Counted from the stretch's first letter, positions 26,825 to 35,274 are shown. The stretch: DNA of 64,000 nt from Nocardia crassostreae (GCF_001613405.1 NZ_BDCH01000022.1:1-64000); one strand, 5' to 3'. The notes: generated from the letters alone by a model not told the origin. Program-made: numbers and translations.

Positions 26825-27771
26825 GCGTTGTACACATCACCGGAACCATCGATCACGGCGGCCATTTCACCCCCGGCTGGTGGGGCAGCGCTCCGGACGA
26901 CGCGCGGACACCTCCCGGCTCGGGATCCGGCTGGACGGTTCTCGCCACCGACGAGTCCGGACGGGCGCTCGCACTCGCCCCGGCGGCGATCGAGCAGCTC
27001 GTGGACTGCCCGGGCACCGGCGCGCCCCTCACCCGCCTCGACGCATTCCTGCCGCTGGCAAGGGAATCCGCGTACATCGTGGTACGGCACGACGAGGTGG
27101 AGACCTACCGGCGGGCGGTGCCCGCGCCTGCCGCCGTCAGCCTCGATCTCACCGCGGTGGAGGGCACACAACTGGCGCGCGACCTGACCGTGCGGATACC
27201 CGTCCACATCGGCGGCCCACCACCACCGCCCGGTGCACATCTCGTCGCCCGTTGGGAGACAACAGGTTCCGGTGATCCGGTCGTACCGCTGGGGCTCATC
27301 GACGTCGGTGGCGGCGACCCCGCGGTCGTGCGGCTCCCCCTCGCCGAGCTCCCCGCCGCCCGTCAGTGCCGCCTGACGGTGAGTTACAGCGACGGCGCCC
27401 GCACGGTTACCGTGTCGAGCCCGGTCCTGGATGTCGAACGACGCCCGGCGTACCCCCGGATCACCCCACCCGAACCGAACGCGGCACGCTACGACGACGG
27501 GCTGCTGGTGCTGGAAGGCCAACTCGACGGCGACGGCGATCCCGCTGCGCTGCACTGGCGCGTCGACGGCGAACCGGCCGGAACCGGTCCCCGCGCCGTC
27601 ATCCCCCGGCCCTCGGCCGGCACACACACCCTGGTCCTGGAGTACGGCCCGCAGCGCGACGAGATCGAGGTCACGATTTCTCCCGCCCCGGCCGCGGAGC
27701 GGGACCAACCGCGCTGGACGCCGCCCTGGCGCACCGGACCGGTGCGTTCGATCGGAATCGCGCAGGACTGA
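26821..27771 (+). CDS. Beta-rich partner protein of the metzincin-like gene, unknown
   Basis: The 316-residue protein begins MSVVHITGTIDHGGHF. The start overlaps the protease stop codon (ATGA), so the two are translationally coupled and probably act together. The C-terminal ~90 residues (from YPRITPPEPNAARYDDG) form an Ig-like beta sandwich with the typical LHWRVDGEPAGTG and HTLVLEYGP strands. The middle has further beta strands and a Pro run. There is no signal peptide, transmembrane helix or catalytic motif. It could be a substrate-binding or structural partner of the protease, or its inhibitor (inference). Confidence 0.6.
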   Translation: MSVVHITGTIDHGGHFTPGWWGSAPDDARTPPGSGSGWTVLATDESGRALALAPAAIEQLVDCPGTGAPLTRLDAFLPLARESAYIVVRHDEVETYRRAVPAPAAVSLDLTAVEGTQLARDLTVRIPVHIGGPPPPPGAHLVARWETTGSGDPVVPLGLIDVGGGDPAVVRLPLAELPAARQCRLTVSYSDGARTVTVSSPVLDVERRPAYPRITPPEPNAARYDDGLLVLEGQLDGDGDPAALHWRVDGEPAGTGPRAVIPRPSAGTHTLVLEYGPQRDEIEVTISPAPAAERDQPRWTPPWRTGPVRSIGIAQD

Positions 27772-27795
27772 ATCCGCCGTGCCGCAGGCGGATTC
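27770..27795. terminator. Bidirectional terminator between the cassette and ureF
   Basis: Perfect 9-bp stem GAATCCGCC / GGCGGATTC with an 8-base loop. It overlaps the stop codon of the cassette's last gene and precedes the end of convergent ureF by seven bases. Confidence 0.75.
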
Positions 27796-27801
27796 GCACG
27801 C

Positions 27802-28434
27802 CTAGGACGCGAACAGCGGCATATCGCGTAGCAGGTGGCGCTCGGCCAGGACATCCTGCAGTGGATCGGATAGGGCGGCCAGGCCCTTGGCTGCTTGGCG
27901 TGCCGTCTGGTCGCAGACCGCTGCGAGACGGATCGTGCAGGCGGCCACGGCGGCGGGGTCGAGGGCCAGGAGGCGTTGGGCGGCGGTGGCTGCGCCGGTC
28001 ATGGTGGTGTAGACCACGACTCCGGCGATCTCCTCGGGCGAGGCGCCGGATTCCGCGCCGACGACACCGAAAACCGTTGACAGGTGAGGCCGAGTCCCCA
28101 AGCTGGACCAGCGAGCTTGCGGCCAGACTTGTTTCGCCAGGCGAAGCAGGCCGCGGCCTTGGGCGCGGGAAGCGGTGCGGGCCGAGGGAGACGGTGTACG
28201 GGCGTCGGCTTCCAGTTCGGCGCGGGCCGGAGTGAGGGTGTCCGCGCAGACAGCGGCGGCCAGGGAGGCAGCGACCAAACCGGAGGTGCGGATGCGGCGG
28301 CGGAGGTAGAGCTCGACGGTGGGGACGTCGCGGAGAAGGCCGGAAGCTATTGCTTCTTCTACGCCGCCGGAGTGGACATGGCCGCCTATGGGGAGGCGGG
28401 AGTCGGCAAGGGTGAGGAGGGTGGCCAGGCTCAT
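27802..28434 (-). CDS. ureF: Urease accessory protein UreF
   Basis: The 210-residue all-helical protein bridges UreD and UreG during nickel loading and acts as the fidelity checkpoint. It has the diagnostic N-terminus LTLADSRLPIGGHVHSGGVEEA, the central TTMTGAATAAQRLLALDP and the C-terminal RDMPLFAS. It stands alone: ureC ends 8.4 kb upstream and ureG begins 5.2 kb downstream, both on the same strand. The last 16 codons are repeated identically at 24031-24078. ATG 28434 lies at the start of the family homology. The first base of its stop codon lies outside the repeat. Confidence 0.93.
   Translation of the reverse strand: MSLATLLTLADSRLPIGGHVHSGGVEEAIASGLLRDVPTVELYLRRRIRTSGLVAASLAAAVCADTLTPARAELEADARTPSPSARTASRAQGRGLLRLAKQVWPQARWSSLGTRPHLSTVFGVVGAESGASPEEIAGVVVYTTMTGAATAAQRLLALDPAAVAACTIRLAAVCDQTARQAAKGLAALSDPLQDVLAERHLLRDMPLFAS
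27805..27852. repeat. 48-bp direct repeat, right copy (inside ureF)
   Basis: This is the authentic ureF copy of the 48-bp repeat also present at 24031-24078. It begins at a codon boundary and stops immediately before the TAG. Confidence 0.95.
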
Positions 28435-28656
28435 CAGCGGGTCTCCGGGTAACGCATCGTTCGATAGTAGGCGGTGTGGTCAGGGGTGTTGGGCGCGAGT
28501 CGTGGTCGGCGACTTGCTCGGCAGAGGGCCAGCCCGGCCTCCGGCGTGGGCGGCGGGCGTCGGGCGGCTGCGCGCCCACTGATCATGCACTTGACCTGAA
28601 CCCGAGTTCGGGTTGCAGGCTGGGTGGTGAGACCAGTCAAACAACCAGGAGTTGCC

Positions 28657-29637
28657 GTGCACGCCATCCGTCTTCATGCGTTCGGACCTGCCGAGAATCT
28701 GCGATACGACGCCGTCGGCGATCTGGAGCCCGGGGCGGGGCAGGTGCGGATTGCGGTGGAGGCGGCGGGGGTGCATTTCATCGATACCTCGCTGCGGCGA
28801 GGGGATGTGGCGGGGCCGATTCCGATGCCGGAGCTGCCGACCATTCCGGGGCGGGAGGTGGCGGGGACGGTGGATCGCGTCGGGGACGGGGTCGATGAGG
28901 CGTGGCTCGGGCGGGCGGTGGTCGCGTATCTGGGGGCGGTGCCGGGTGGGTATGCGGAGCAGGCGGTGACGGATGCCGAACGGCTGCATGCGATTCCGGA
29001 GGGGCTGACGGCCGCGGAGGCGGTGGCCATGATCGGCACCGGGCGGACCGTGATGGGGATTCTGCAGTTCGCGCCGGAGATCGACGGGGACACCGTGGCG
29101 ATCGTGACAGCCGCCGCCGGTGGGATCGGGACGCTGCTCGTGCAGTATCTGCGGAATGCGGGAGCGCTCGTCATCGGGTTGGCGGGCGGGCCGGAGAAGA
29201 CGGCGCTGGCGCTGGGCAATGGGGCGAATCTGGCCGTCGACTACCGGCAGTCCGGATGGGTGGATCGGGTGCGCGCCGCATACGGCGAGCGCCCCGCAAC
29301 CCTGCTGTTCGACGGGGTGGGCGGCGAGATCGCCCGTGCGGCAATCGATCTGCTCGACAAAGGCGGGATGCGCCTGGATTTCGGGGCGGCATCCGGATCG
29401 GCGGATCTCGGCGCGGACGAACTCACATCACGTGGGGTGACCTCGCAGAACGTGCTGGGCCCGCATATGCTCGAACGCGCGGGCGGAATCCGCAATCTCG
29501 AACTGCGCGCCCGGGCCGAAGCCGCCGCAGGACGCTTGCGCCCTGCCGTACAACGGTTTCCACTGGCCGAGGCCGCCACCGCACACCGGGCCCTCGAGAC
29601 CAGAGCCACCACCGGCAAGGTCGTACTCATCCCCTGA
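28657..29637 (+). CDS. Zinc-free medium-chain dehydrogenase, quinone-oxidoreductase type
   Basis: The 326-residue protein has an N-terminal GroES-like fold (VEAAGVHFIDTSLRRGD, then PTIPGREVAGTVDRVG), and a Rossmann domain with the nucleotide motif TAAAGGIGTLLVQ near 160-172. No structural or catalytic zinc ligands are visible, which fits NADPH:quinone oxidoreductases. The start is GTG 28657, six bases after AGGAG; the earlier in-frame ATG-like codon at 28624 lacks a ribosome site. It is divergent from ureF. The last 156 bp of the gene are duplicated in tandem just downstream. Confidence 0.85.
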   Translation: MHAIRLHAFGPAENLRYDAVGDLEPGAGQVRIAVEAAGVHFIDTSLRRGDVAGPIPMPELPTIPGREVAGTVDRVGDGVDEAWLGRAVVAYLGAVPGGYAEQAVTDAERLHAIPEGLTAAEAVAMIGTGRTVMGILQFAPEIDGDTVAIVTAAAGGIGTLLVQYLRNAGALVIGLAGGPEKTALALGNGANLAVDYRQSGWVDRVRAAYGERPATLLFDGVGGEIARAAIDLLDKGGMRLDFGAASGSADLGADELTSRGVTSQNVLGPHMLERAGGIRNLELRARAEAAAGRLRPAVQRFPLAEAATAHRALETRATTGKVVLIP

Positions 29638-29645
29638 GAGACGCA

Positions 29646-29801
29646 GGCGGAATCCGCACCCTCGAACTGCGCGCCCGGGCCGAAGTCCCCGGACGCTTGC
29701 GCCCTGCCGTTCACCCGTTCCCCGCTGGCCGAGGCCGCCACCGCGCACTCGAGACCCGGGCCACCACCGCCACCACCGGCACGGTCGTACTCATCCCGTG
29801 A
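29646..29801 (+). pseudogene. Tandem duplicate of the 3' end of the quinone-oxidoreductase gene
   Basis: This segment matches 29482-29637 with many substitutions and small compensating insertions and deletions. It reads GGIRTLELRARAEV..., loses frame around PAGRGRH, recovers RALETRAT and ends in the same VVLIP plus stop. It has no start codon or ribosome site. It is an old partial duplication, not a gene. Confidence 0.85.
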
Positions 29802-30089
29802 ACCAACGCGCCGCCGATCCCCGACCGGGTGCGGACACCCCTCCGCACCCGGCGGAACCGGACCCTCACCGCACGGGTACTCACGCTAGTCAGCGCGGAC
29901 GGTTATGCCCTGCCACTCGGCGCGCGGAATATCATCCCCACCACACCGGCTCTCACCCCCAACACCCGGAAAGCACAAGGACGCTCACCGCAGCGTGTCG
30001 CAACTCAGCACGCACGACGAGGACGCTAACCGCGGCGTATAGAGGCTCATCTCTGCGGCTTATGGAGGCATATCCCGGCGCGCACAGGG
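29802..30089. other. Non-coding gap
   Basis: The 288 bases between the duplicated 3' end and the SDR gene hold no frame with credible codon use, no promoter I can defend and no strong hairpin. Short C-rich words (CGGA, CACCG) recur, giving the impression of degraded coding DNA. Confidence 0.5.
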
Positions 30090-30989
30090 TCAGCCGCGCA
30101 GGGTGCGGAAGCTGCGTTCCATGAAGCGTTGTGCGGCGCCGCGGCGGAGGTCGGTCCAGGCTTGGACGGGGCCGGTCCACCACGGGGAGATTTCCAGGGG
30201 TTTGGCGGTGACGGCGTGGCAGATGAGGTCGGCGGCTTCGTCGGCGGTGAGGCCGGGGATATTGGAGAAGTCGGTGGGGGCGCTCATGCGGGTGTGGACG
30301 AGGGGCATGTAGACCGAGGTCGTGGTGACGCCGTCGGCGGCGATTTCGGTTGCGACGGTGCGCAACCAGACGTCGAAGGCAGCTTTCGACGCGCCGTAGG
30401 CGGACCAGCGGGGGGCGGGGGGCATGCGCAGGCCCCAGGTGGAGACGTTCACGATGTGGCCCTGGCCGCGCTCGCGCATGCTCGGGAGGAGGGTGAGCAG
30501 CAGCCGGACCGGGCCGAGGTAGTTGACGTCGATGGTGCGGGTGAAATCGTGGAAGCGGTCGTAGGATTTGGCGATCGAGCGGCGGATCGACTTGCCCGCA
30601 TTGTTGATCATCACGTCCACGTGGTCGTGCTCGTCGAGCAGGGTGCGCCCCAGTTGTTCGACCACCGCCATATCGGTGATATCGGCCTGGTAGACGTGCG
30701 CCGCCCCGCCCGCCTCGCGAATCTCGGCGGCCACCTGTTCGAGGTCTTCCCGGGTGCGCGCCACCAGCAGCACGATCGCTCCGGCGGCGGCGAGCTTCTT
30801 GGCGGCCATCTTGCCGATGCCGTGCGAGGCGCCGGTCACCAGGAAGACGCGCCCGGATACCGCGTCCCGCAGCGATTTCTCGCGCGGCCGCGAGGTCGGA
30901 TAGAGCAATCTGGTCGCCACCCGCTCGGCGAGCGGCCGGCCATTGGACCCGCCCTGATCTTCCGTTTTCGGCACGGAATTCTCACCCAC
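30090..30989 (-). CDS. Short-chain dehydrogenase/reductase
   Basis: The 299-residue classical SDR has cofactor motif TGASHGIG (about 53-60), the NNAG motif (about 128-131) and catalytic Ser (VSTWG) with YGASK about 15 residues later. Arg residues after the cofactor strand (VARTRED) favour NADP(H). The N-terminal ~45 residues are an extension typical of SDRs attached to lipid or membrane metabolism in mycolic-acid bacteria. No hydrophobic anchor. Substrate unknown. It is transcribed towards the oxidoreductase gene and is divergent from the next membrane-protein gene (start 31104). Confidence 0.85.
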   Translation of the reverse strand: MGENSVPKTEDQGGSNGRPLAERVATRLLYPTSRPREKSLRDAVSGRVFLVTGASHGIGKMAAKKLAAAGAIVLLVARTREDLEQVAAEIREAGGAAHVYQADITDMAVVEQLGRTLLDEHDHVDVMINNAGKSIRRSIAKSYDRFHDFTRTIDVNYLGPVRLLLTLLPSMRERGQGHIVNVSTWGLRMPPAPRWSAYGASKAAFDVWLRTVATEIAADGVTTTSVYMPLVHTRMSAPTDFSNIPGLTADEAADLICHAVTAKPLEISPWWTGPVQAWTDLRRGAAQRFMERSFRTLRG

Positions 30990-31103
30990 GCGTCGACTCT
31001 AACGGCCGAACCGAATCGGGACCGGGACTAAGTGGAAATACCCTGGGCGCGAATCCTTTTCCCGGCGATTATGGACGCGGTGCACGGGGAGGGAGAATTC
31101 ACG

Positions 31104-31973
31104 ATGTCGCAAGCTCCGGATGAGCGTACGCCGGACCGGGTCTCGATAGTGGAATGGCTGGCGCGCGGGATCGCGATCGCGGTGTTCATTCCGCTGCGGC
31201 TGCTGTGGGAAGGATTGCGACTGGTCGTCCGCGTCACGGTGCGGATACCGGGTTTCCTGGCCGACCGGCTGCTCGCACCGATCGCGAAATTCACATGGGT
31301 CTGGATTGCCCGGCCCGCCTGGGGTTTCGTGAAGAACTATCTATGGGGCCTGCTGCTGCAACAGTTGCTCTGGGGGATGATCCTCACGCCGGTGGGCGCG
31401 TTCCTGCTGGATTTCCTGCTCCGCCCGCTCCAGCGCGCGATTGAGCAATGGTTGTGGCGGCGCGCGCTGCTACCGACACTCCGGTTTCTCGGATTGGCGC
31501 TCGCCGCCCTGGTCCGTTATGTCCTGTGGCCGCCGATCGAGTGGTCCGGCACGCAGCTGCACCGGCTCTGGCGGCATGTCCTGCGGCCCGGGCTCATCGG
31601 GGGTGGGCGCTGGATCAACCGGTGGCTCATCACCCCGGCGGTTCATGCCCTCGGCTGGATCCTGCGTTTCATCGCCACCCGGCTCATTGCCTGGCCGCTA
31701 CGCATGCTGTGGCAATGGCTGCTGGCTCCGCTGCTGATCCTGCTGGCCGCGGCCGTGTATTACGGCTGGCGCGGGGCCACCGTCGTCGTGAACGCCGTCG
31801 TGGTGACCCCGTGCCGGTTCCTGTATCGCACGGTGCTGCAACCATTGTTCGCCGCCATCGCCACCGCGTGGCAGGCCACCGTGGTCCGCCCGGGCCGCTG
31901 GGTGTACCGGCGCATTGTCGCGCCCATGAACAAATGGGTCGCCGATATCATGAGCGCCGTCTTCGGCCACTGA
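31104..31973 (+). CDS. Trp/Arg/Pro-rich membrane-associated protein with periodic motif
   Basis: The 289-residue protein has many hydrophobic or amphipathic helices separated at fairly regular intervals by Pro followed by Trp/Arg clusters (for example RPAWGFVKNYLW, RPLQRAIEQWLWRR, WPPIEWSGTQLHRLWRH, WPLRMLWQWLLAP). The clearest hydrophobic spans are LWGLLLQQLLWGMILTPVG and LLAPLLILLAAAVYYGW. The short charged N-terminus has no signal. The ATG at 31104 has GGGAGGGAGA upstream; the longer frame from 31032 does not. Family not recognised. It probably lies flat on or spans the membrane. Confidence 0.65.
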   Translation: MSQAPDERTPDRVSIVEWLARGIAIAVFIPLRLLWEGLRLVVRVTVRIPGFLADRLLAPIAKFTWVWIARPAWGFVKNYLWGLLLQQLLWGMILTPVGAFLLDFLLRPLQRAIEQWLWRRALLPTLRFLGLALAALVRYVLWPPIEWSGTQLHRLWRHVLRPGLIGGGRWINRWLITPAVHALGWILRFIATRLIAWPLRMLWQWLLAPLLILLAAAVYYGWRGATVVVNAVVVTPCRFLYRTVLQPLFAAIATAWQATVVRPGRWVYRRIVAPMNKWVADIMSAVFGH

Positions 31974-32011
31974 TCACCCGGCGGCCGAATCACCCGCTGG
32001 CCGCAAACCGC

Positions 32012-33505
32012 TCAGTGCGCGTGCGGCGCTCCCGCACCGGTTTTCGCCGCCGGGGACTTGGCCACCAGGGCGATGACCGCCATGACGCCCAGCAGGATCG
32101 CGCCCGCGGTCGTCGCGACGTGCATACCGTCCACGAATGCCGCATGCGCGGAATCGGTCAGCGCGGAATCGTCCCCGGCGCGGGCCAGGGTCTCTCCCAG
32201 CGTCGGCGCGAAATCACCGCCCGAGCGGAACACCAGCGCCGCCAGCGAACCCAGCAGCGCCAGCCCCAGACCATTGCCGAGTTCGAAGCTGGTCTCCGAG
32301 ATGCCCACCGCGGACCCGGCCCGCTCCGGCGGCACCGAGGACACCGCCACCTCCGACACCAGCGTGAACGCAATGCCGAAGCCCGCGCCCGCGATCACGG
32401 ATCCGGCGATGTACCAGGCGATTCCGCCGTCCACGCCGACACCGAGCAGCATGAGATTGCCCAGCGCCGCCATGCTCAGCGACAGCACGAAACTGGTCTT
32501 GGTGCCCAGCAGGCGCCCGATCCGCGAACCGCCCATCGAGCATGCGAACACCACCACGGCCATCGGAATCCCGAGCAGCGCCGCCTGCAAGACGTCACGC
32601 CCGGTGACCGATTGCAGATAGGTGATGGTCAGGAAGCTCATCCCGGCCAGCGCCAGCATGCCGACGGTGCTGGAGCCGATGGCCACCGAGAACAGTCCGC
32701 GCCGGAACAGACTCAGATCCACCAGCGGTTCGTCCAGGGTCCGCTGCCGCCGGATGAACAGGGTCAGCAACAGCACGCCCAGCACGCCGATGCCGACCGC
32801 CGGTGCGGTGAACCCGTGCGCCGCGAATTCCTTGATGGCGTACACGAGCGGCAGAATGCCGCCGATCGACAGCGCAACGCTCGGCAGATCCAAGGGCGCG
32901 AGACCCGCCGCGCGATGCTCCGGCAGCAGCAGCGGCCCGAAGACCAGCAGCACCAGCAGCACCGGGGTATTGATCAGGAATACCGAACCCCACCAGAAGT
33001 GGTGCAGCAATACGCCGCCGATGATCGGCCCCACCGCCGAACCGCCCGCGAAGAACGCCGTCCACACGCCGATGGCGGTATTGCGCGCCCGCGGATCCGG
33101 GAACAGGGTGGAAATCAGCGCCAGGCTCGACGGCAGCAGGGTCGCGCCGCCGACGCCCATGAGCGCCCGCGCCGCGACCAGCACCGGCGCGCTCGGCGCG
33201 AATGCCGCCAGCACCGAGGCGATTCCGAAGATCGTCGCACCGGCGAGCAGAATATTGCGCCGCCCGATCCGATCGCCCAGATTGCCCATGGTGATGAGCA
33301 GGCCCGCGATCAGGAATCCGTAGATGTCCAGGATCCACAACTGTTCTGTCGCAGAGGGATCCAGGTGCGCGGTGAGCGTCGGCATGGCGAGATACAGCAC
33401 CGACATATCCATCGACACGAGCAGCACCGGCAGTAGCAATACCGCCAGTCCGGCCCAGGCGCGTCGGGAAGTCTTCGCGTCGGAGTGCGCGAGCGTGCTG
33501 GTCAT
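32012..33505 (-). CDS. MFS exporter of the DHA2 (14-TM) drug:H+ antiporter family
   Basis: The 497-residue transporter has about fourteen hydrophobic helices. It contains the family motifs LYLAMPTLTAHL in TM1, GDRIGRRNIL in the first loop, ARALMGVGGATLLPSSL (motif B) and WTAFFAGGSAVGPIIGG (motif C). Likely role: export of hydrophobic cationic or anionic toxicants in exchange for protons. ATG 33505 is preceded by GAAGGATAGG; a GTG one codon upstream is also possible. A TetR gene is divergent 112 bp away, with a palindrome between them, which is the usual self-regulated pump arrangement. Confidence 0.88.
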   Translation of the reverse strand: MTSTLAHSDAKTSRRAWAGLAVLLLPVLLVSMDMSVLYLAMPTLTAHLDPSATEQLWILDIYGFLIAGLLITMGNLGDRIGRRNILLAGATIFGIASVLAAFAPSAPVLVAARALMGVGGATLLPSSLALISTLFPDPRARNTAIGVWTAFFAGGSAVGPIIGGVLLHHFWWGSVFLINTPVLLVLLVFGPLLLPEHRAAGLAPLDLPSVALSIGGILPLVYAIKEFAAHGFTAPAVGIGVLGVLLLTLFIRRQRTLDEPLVDLSLFRRGLFSVAIGSSTVGMLALAGMSFLTITYLQSVTGRDVLQAALLGIPMAVVVFACSMGGSRIGRLLGTKTSFVLSLSMAALGNLMLLGVGVDGGIAWYIAGSVIAGAGFGIAFTLVSEVAVSSVPPERAGSAVGISETSFELGNGLGLALLGSLAALVFRSGGDFAPTLGETLARAGDDSALTDSAHAAFVDGMHVATTAGAILLGVMAVIALVAKSPAAKTGAGAPHAH

Positions 33506-33545
33506 CACCTATCCTTCGGGTCGTTCCGGGCTTTCGACGAAGAGC

Positions 33546-33564
33546 GCGCGTACGGCGTACGCGC
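33546..33564. promoter_or_regulatory. Probable TetR operator for the MFS/TetR pair
   Basis: A 19-bp perfect palindrome (arms GCGCGTAC and GTACGCGC, GGC centre) lies midway between the divergent starts 33505 and 33618. A second imperfect GTAC-centred site follows about 15 bases later. Confidence 0.65.
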
Positions 33565-33617
33565 AAGCCGGGGTGCAGTGTACGCACAACGGCGCGGGGA
33601 AGGGAAGAATTCGTCCG

Positions 33618-34286
33618 ATGTCAGAGGCCAAGCTCACCAGGGCCGCCATCGTCGATACCGCCATCGCCCTGGCCGACGAGTCCGGGCTCGATGCCCTGTC
33701 CATGCGCCGCATCGCCGAACGCATGGGCGCGGGGGCCATGTCGCTCTACCGGCACGTGCCCAACAAGGACACGCTGCTCGCCGCCATGACCGACGAGGTC
33801 TCCCGGCGCAATCCGTATCCCTCCCCCGAAGGCCAGGGCTGGACCTGGCGCGACCGCGTGCGCATTGCCGCCGAGGTGGATTGGCGGCTGTACCGGGAAC
33901 ACCCGTGGGTGCTGTTCACCTTCGCGGTTCCCCGTTACAACTTCGGCGAGAACAGCCTCCTCGTGCTGAGCTGGCTGGTCGAGGGCTTCCGCGAACTGGG
34001 CGTCGACACCCGTGAAGCCACCCGCATGTCGCTATCGGTCTGGAGCTACATCGCCGGAGTCGCCCTGCAACAGGTCAGCGCCCGCCTCCTCTCGGCCCGC
34101 GACAGCGAATCCGACGAACGCTCCGGCCTCGAAGCCCTCCTCGACGGCGCCCCCTGCTGGCCGCCCACCCCCGCCCTCGCCGACCTCGAGGGCACCGGCC
34201 GAGCCGATCTCCTCGACCCCGTCGCCATGCTCGACTCGGGCCTCACCGCCCTCTGCGACGGCTTCGAGGCCCGCGCCCGGCACTAG
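33618..34286 (+). CDS. TetR-family repressor (TetR_C ligand domain type)
   Basis: The 222-residue protein has an N-terminal helix-turn-helix (about 5-50; LTRAAIVDTAIALADESGLDALSMRRIAERMGAGAMSLYRHV). It has a C-terminal ligand-binding domain of the tetracycline-repressor type (SVWSYIAGVALQQVSA). Divergent from the MFS exporter, which it very likely represses together with itself. ATG 33618 follows GGGAAGGGAAGAA. Confidence 0.88.
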   Translation: MSEAKLTRAAIVDTAIALADESGLDALSMRRIAERMGAGAMSLYRHVPNKDTLLAAMTDEVSRRNPYPSPEGQGWTWRDRVRIAAEVDWRLYREHPWVLFTFAVPRYNFGENSLLVLSWLVEGFRELGVDTREATRMSLSVWSYIAGVALQQVSARLLSARDSESDERSGLEALLDGAPCWPPTPALADLEGTGRADLLDPVAMLDSGLTALCDGFEARARH

Positions 34287-34409
34287 TCCCGGCACGCCGC
34301 ATCGCGGCCGCCGAGGAATCCGCTCGTCCGCCATCGTCTGTACGAATGCGCGCGGTGCAACCCTGGCTGAGCCGCGCGCGCAAACAGTCTCCGACGACGA
34401 GGAGAAGCC

Positions 34410-35189
34410 ATGGCTCCCACATTCATCCCCGGCGCACCCCGCTGGTTCGACGTCAGCGCCCCCGATATCCCCGCCACCGCCGCCTTCTACTGCGACCTGT
34501 TCGGCTGGACCGCCGAGGACACCGGCCCGGAGGCAGGCCATTACACGATCCTGCGCCAGGGCGACGCCCAGGTGGCGGGCGTCGTCTCGGCCGCCAACCC
34601 GGACGGCACCATGAAACCGTCGGTCTGGCTCCCCTACTTCGCCGTCGCCGATATCGACACCGCCACCGCCGCCGCGGTAGGCGCGGGCGCGGGCATATTC
34701 ATCGAGCCGACCGACGTCTTCGGCCGCCTGAAATTCGCCATCCTCACCGACCCCGATGGCGCGCCCTACGGCATCTCCCAGCCGATCACCGATCCGGGCA
34801 CCGAACACTGGATGGCACCGAACAATCCGTGCTGGATCGAATACGCCGCCACACGCGCCCCCGCCGACGCCCTCGCCCACTACGCCAAGGCCCTCGGCTG
34901 GACCTACGGCAACGCCGCCTGGGAAACCGCCACCGAAAACCCCTACCAAGCCATCTCCGCCCCCGGCACCGGCGAATTCGGCGGCGCCCACTTCGCCACC
35001 CCCGGCGAACCGGCCCCCTTCTGGTCCATGACCATCCACGTCGCCGACGCCGACGCCACCGCCGCCCGCGCGGTCGAACTCGGCGGCAAGATCATCGACG
35101 AGCCCAAGGACTTCCCCGGCCCCTCCCGAGTAGGAGTCCTCGCCGACCCGTCCGGCGCCGCCTTCGCCCTGATGGCCTTCCCACACTGA
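34410..35189 (+). CDS. VOC/glyoxalase-fold protein with two tandem domains
   Basis: The 259-residue protein consists of two vicinal-oxygen-chelate modules: residues about 5-125 (APRWFDVSAPDIPATAAFYCDLFGW, ending DPDGAPYG) and about 135-258 (CWIEYAATRAPADALAHYAKALGW, ending DPSGAAFALM). Each has the beta-alpha-beta-beta-beta repeat. This double-module form is common in actinobacteria and is often called a hydroxylase-like or glyoxalase-like protein; metal ligands are not clear. It is downstream of TetR by 123 bp. Function is not established. Confidence 0.8.
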   Translation: MAPTFIPGAPRWFDVSAPDIPATAAFYCDLFGWTAEDTGPEAGHYTILRQGDAQVAGVVSAANPDGTMKPSVWLPYFAVADIDTATAAAVGAGAGIFIEPTDVFGRLKFAILTDPDGAPYGISQPITDPGTEHWMAPNNPCWIEYAATRAPADALAHYAKALGWTYGNAAWETATENPYQAISAPGTGEFGGAHFATPGEPAPFWSMTIHVADADATAARAVELGGKIIDEPKDFPGPSRVGVLADPSGAAFALMAFPH

Positions 35190-35199
35190 GATGAAGCGA

Positions 35200-35262
35200 C
35201 GCCGACCGGGAACTGGTGGCGGCATTTCGCGAGAGCCGTCCGCCACCAGTTCCCGGTCGGCG
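35200..35262. repeat. Dispersed palindromic element, copy 1
   Basis: Perfect 23-bp arms (35200-35222 and 35240-35262) surround a 17-base loop. The core half-site ACCGGGAACTGGTGGCG is shared by the copies at 53586 and 57793. It sits between convergent genes and could also act as a bidirectional terminator. Confidence 0.9.
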
Positions 35263-35274
35263 ATGTTTCTGACC

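Noticed and set aside
29640..30090. Possible CRISPR-like or tandem array because of repeated C-rich words
   Set aside because: No regular spacing; the only true repeat is the single duplicated 3' end of the oxidoreductase gene.
31448..33436. 662-residue plus-strand frame across the MFS gene
   Set aside because: Low-complexity Gln/Arg/His composition; the minus strand encodes a clear 14-TM exporter.
35200..35262. Interpretation as a simple intrinsic terminator only
   Set aside because: The same palindrome also occurs between divergent genes at 53586, so terminator function alone does not explain it.
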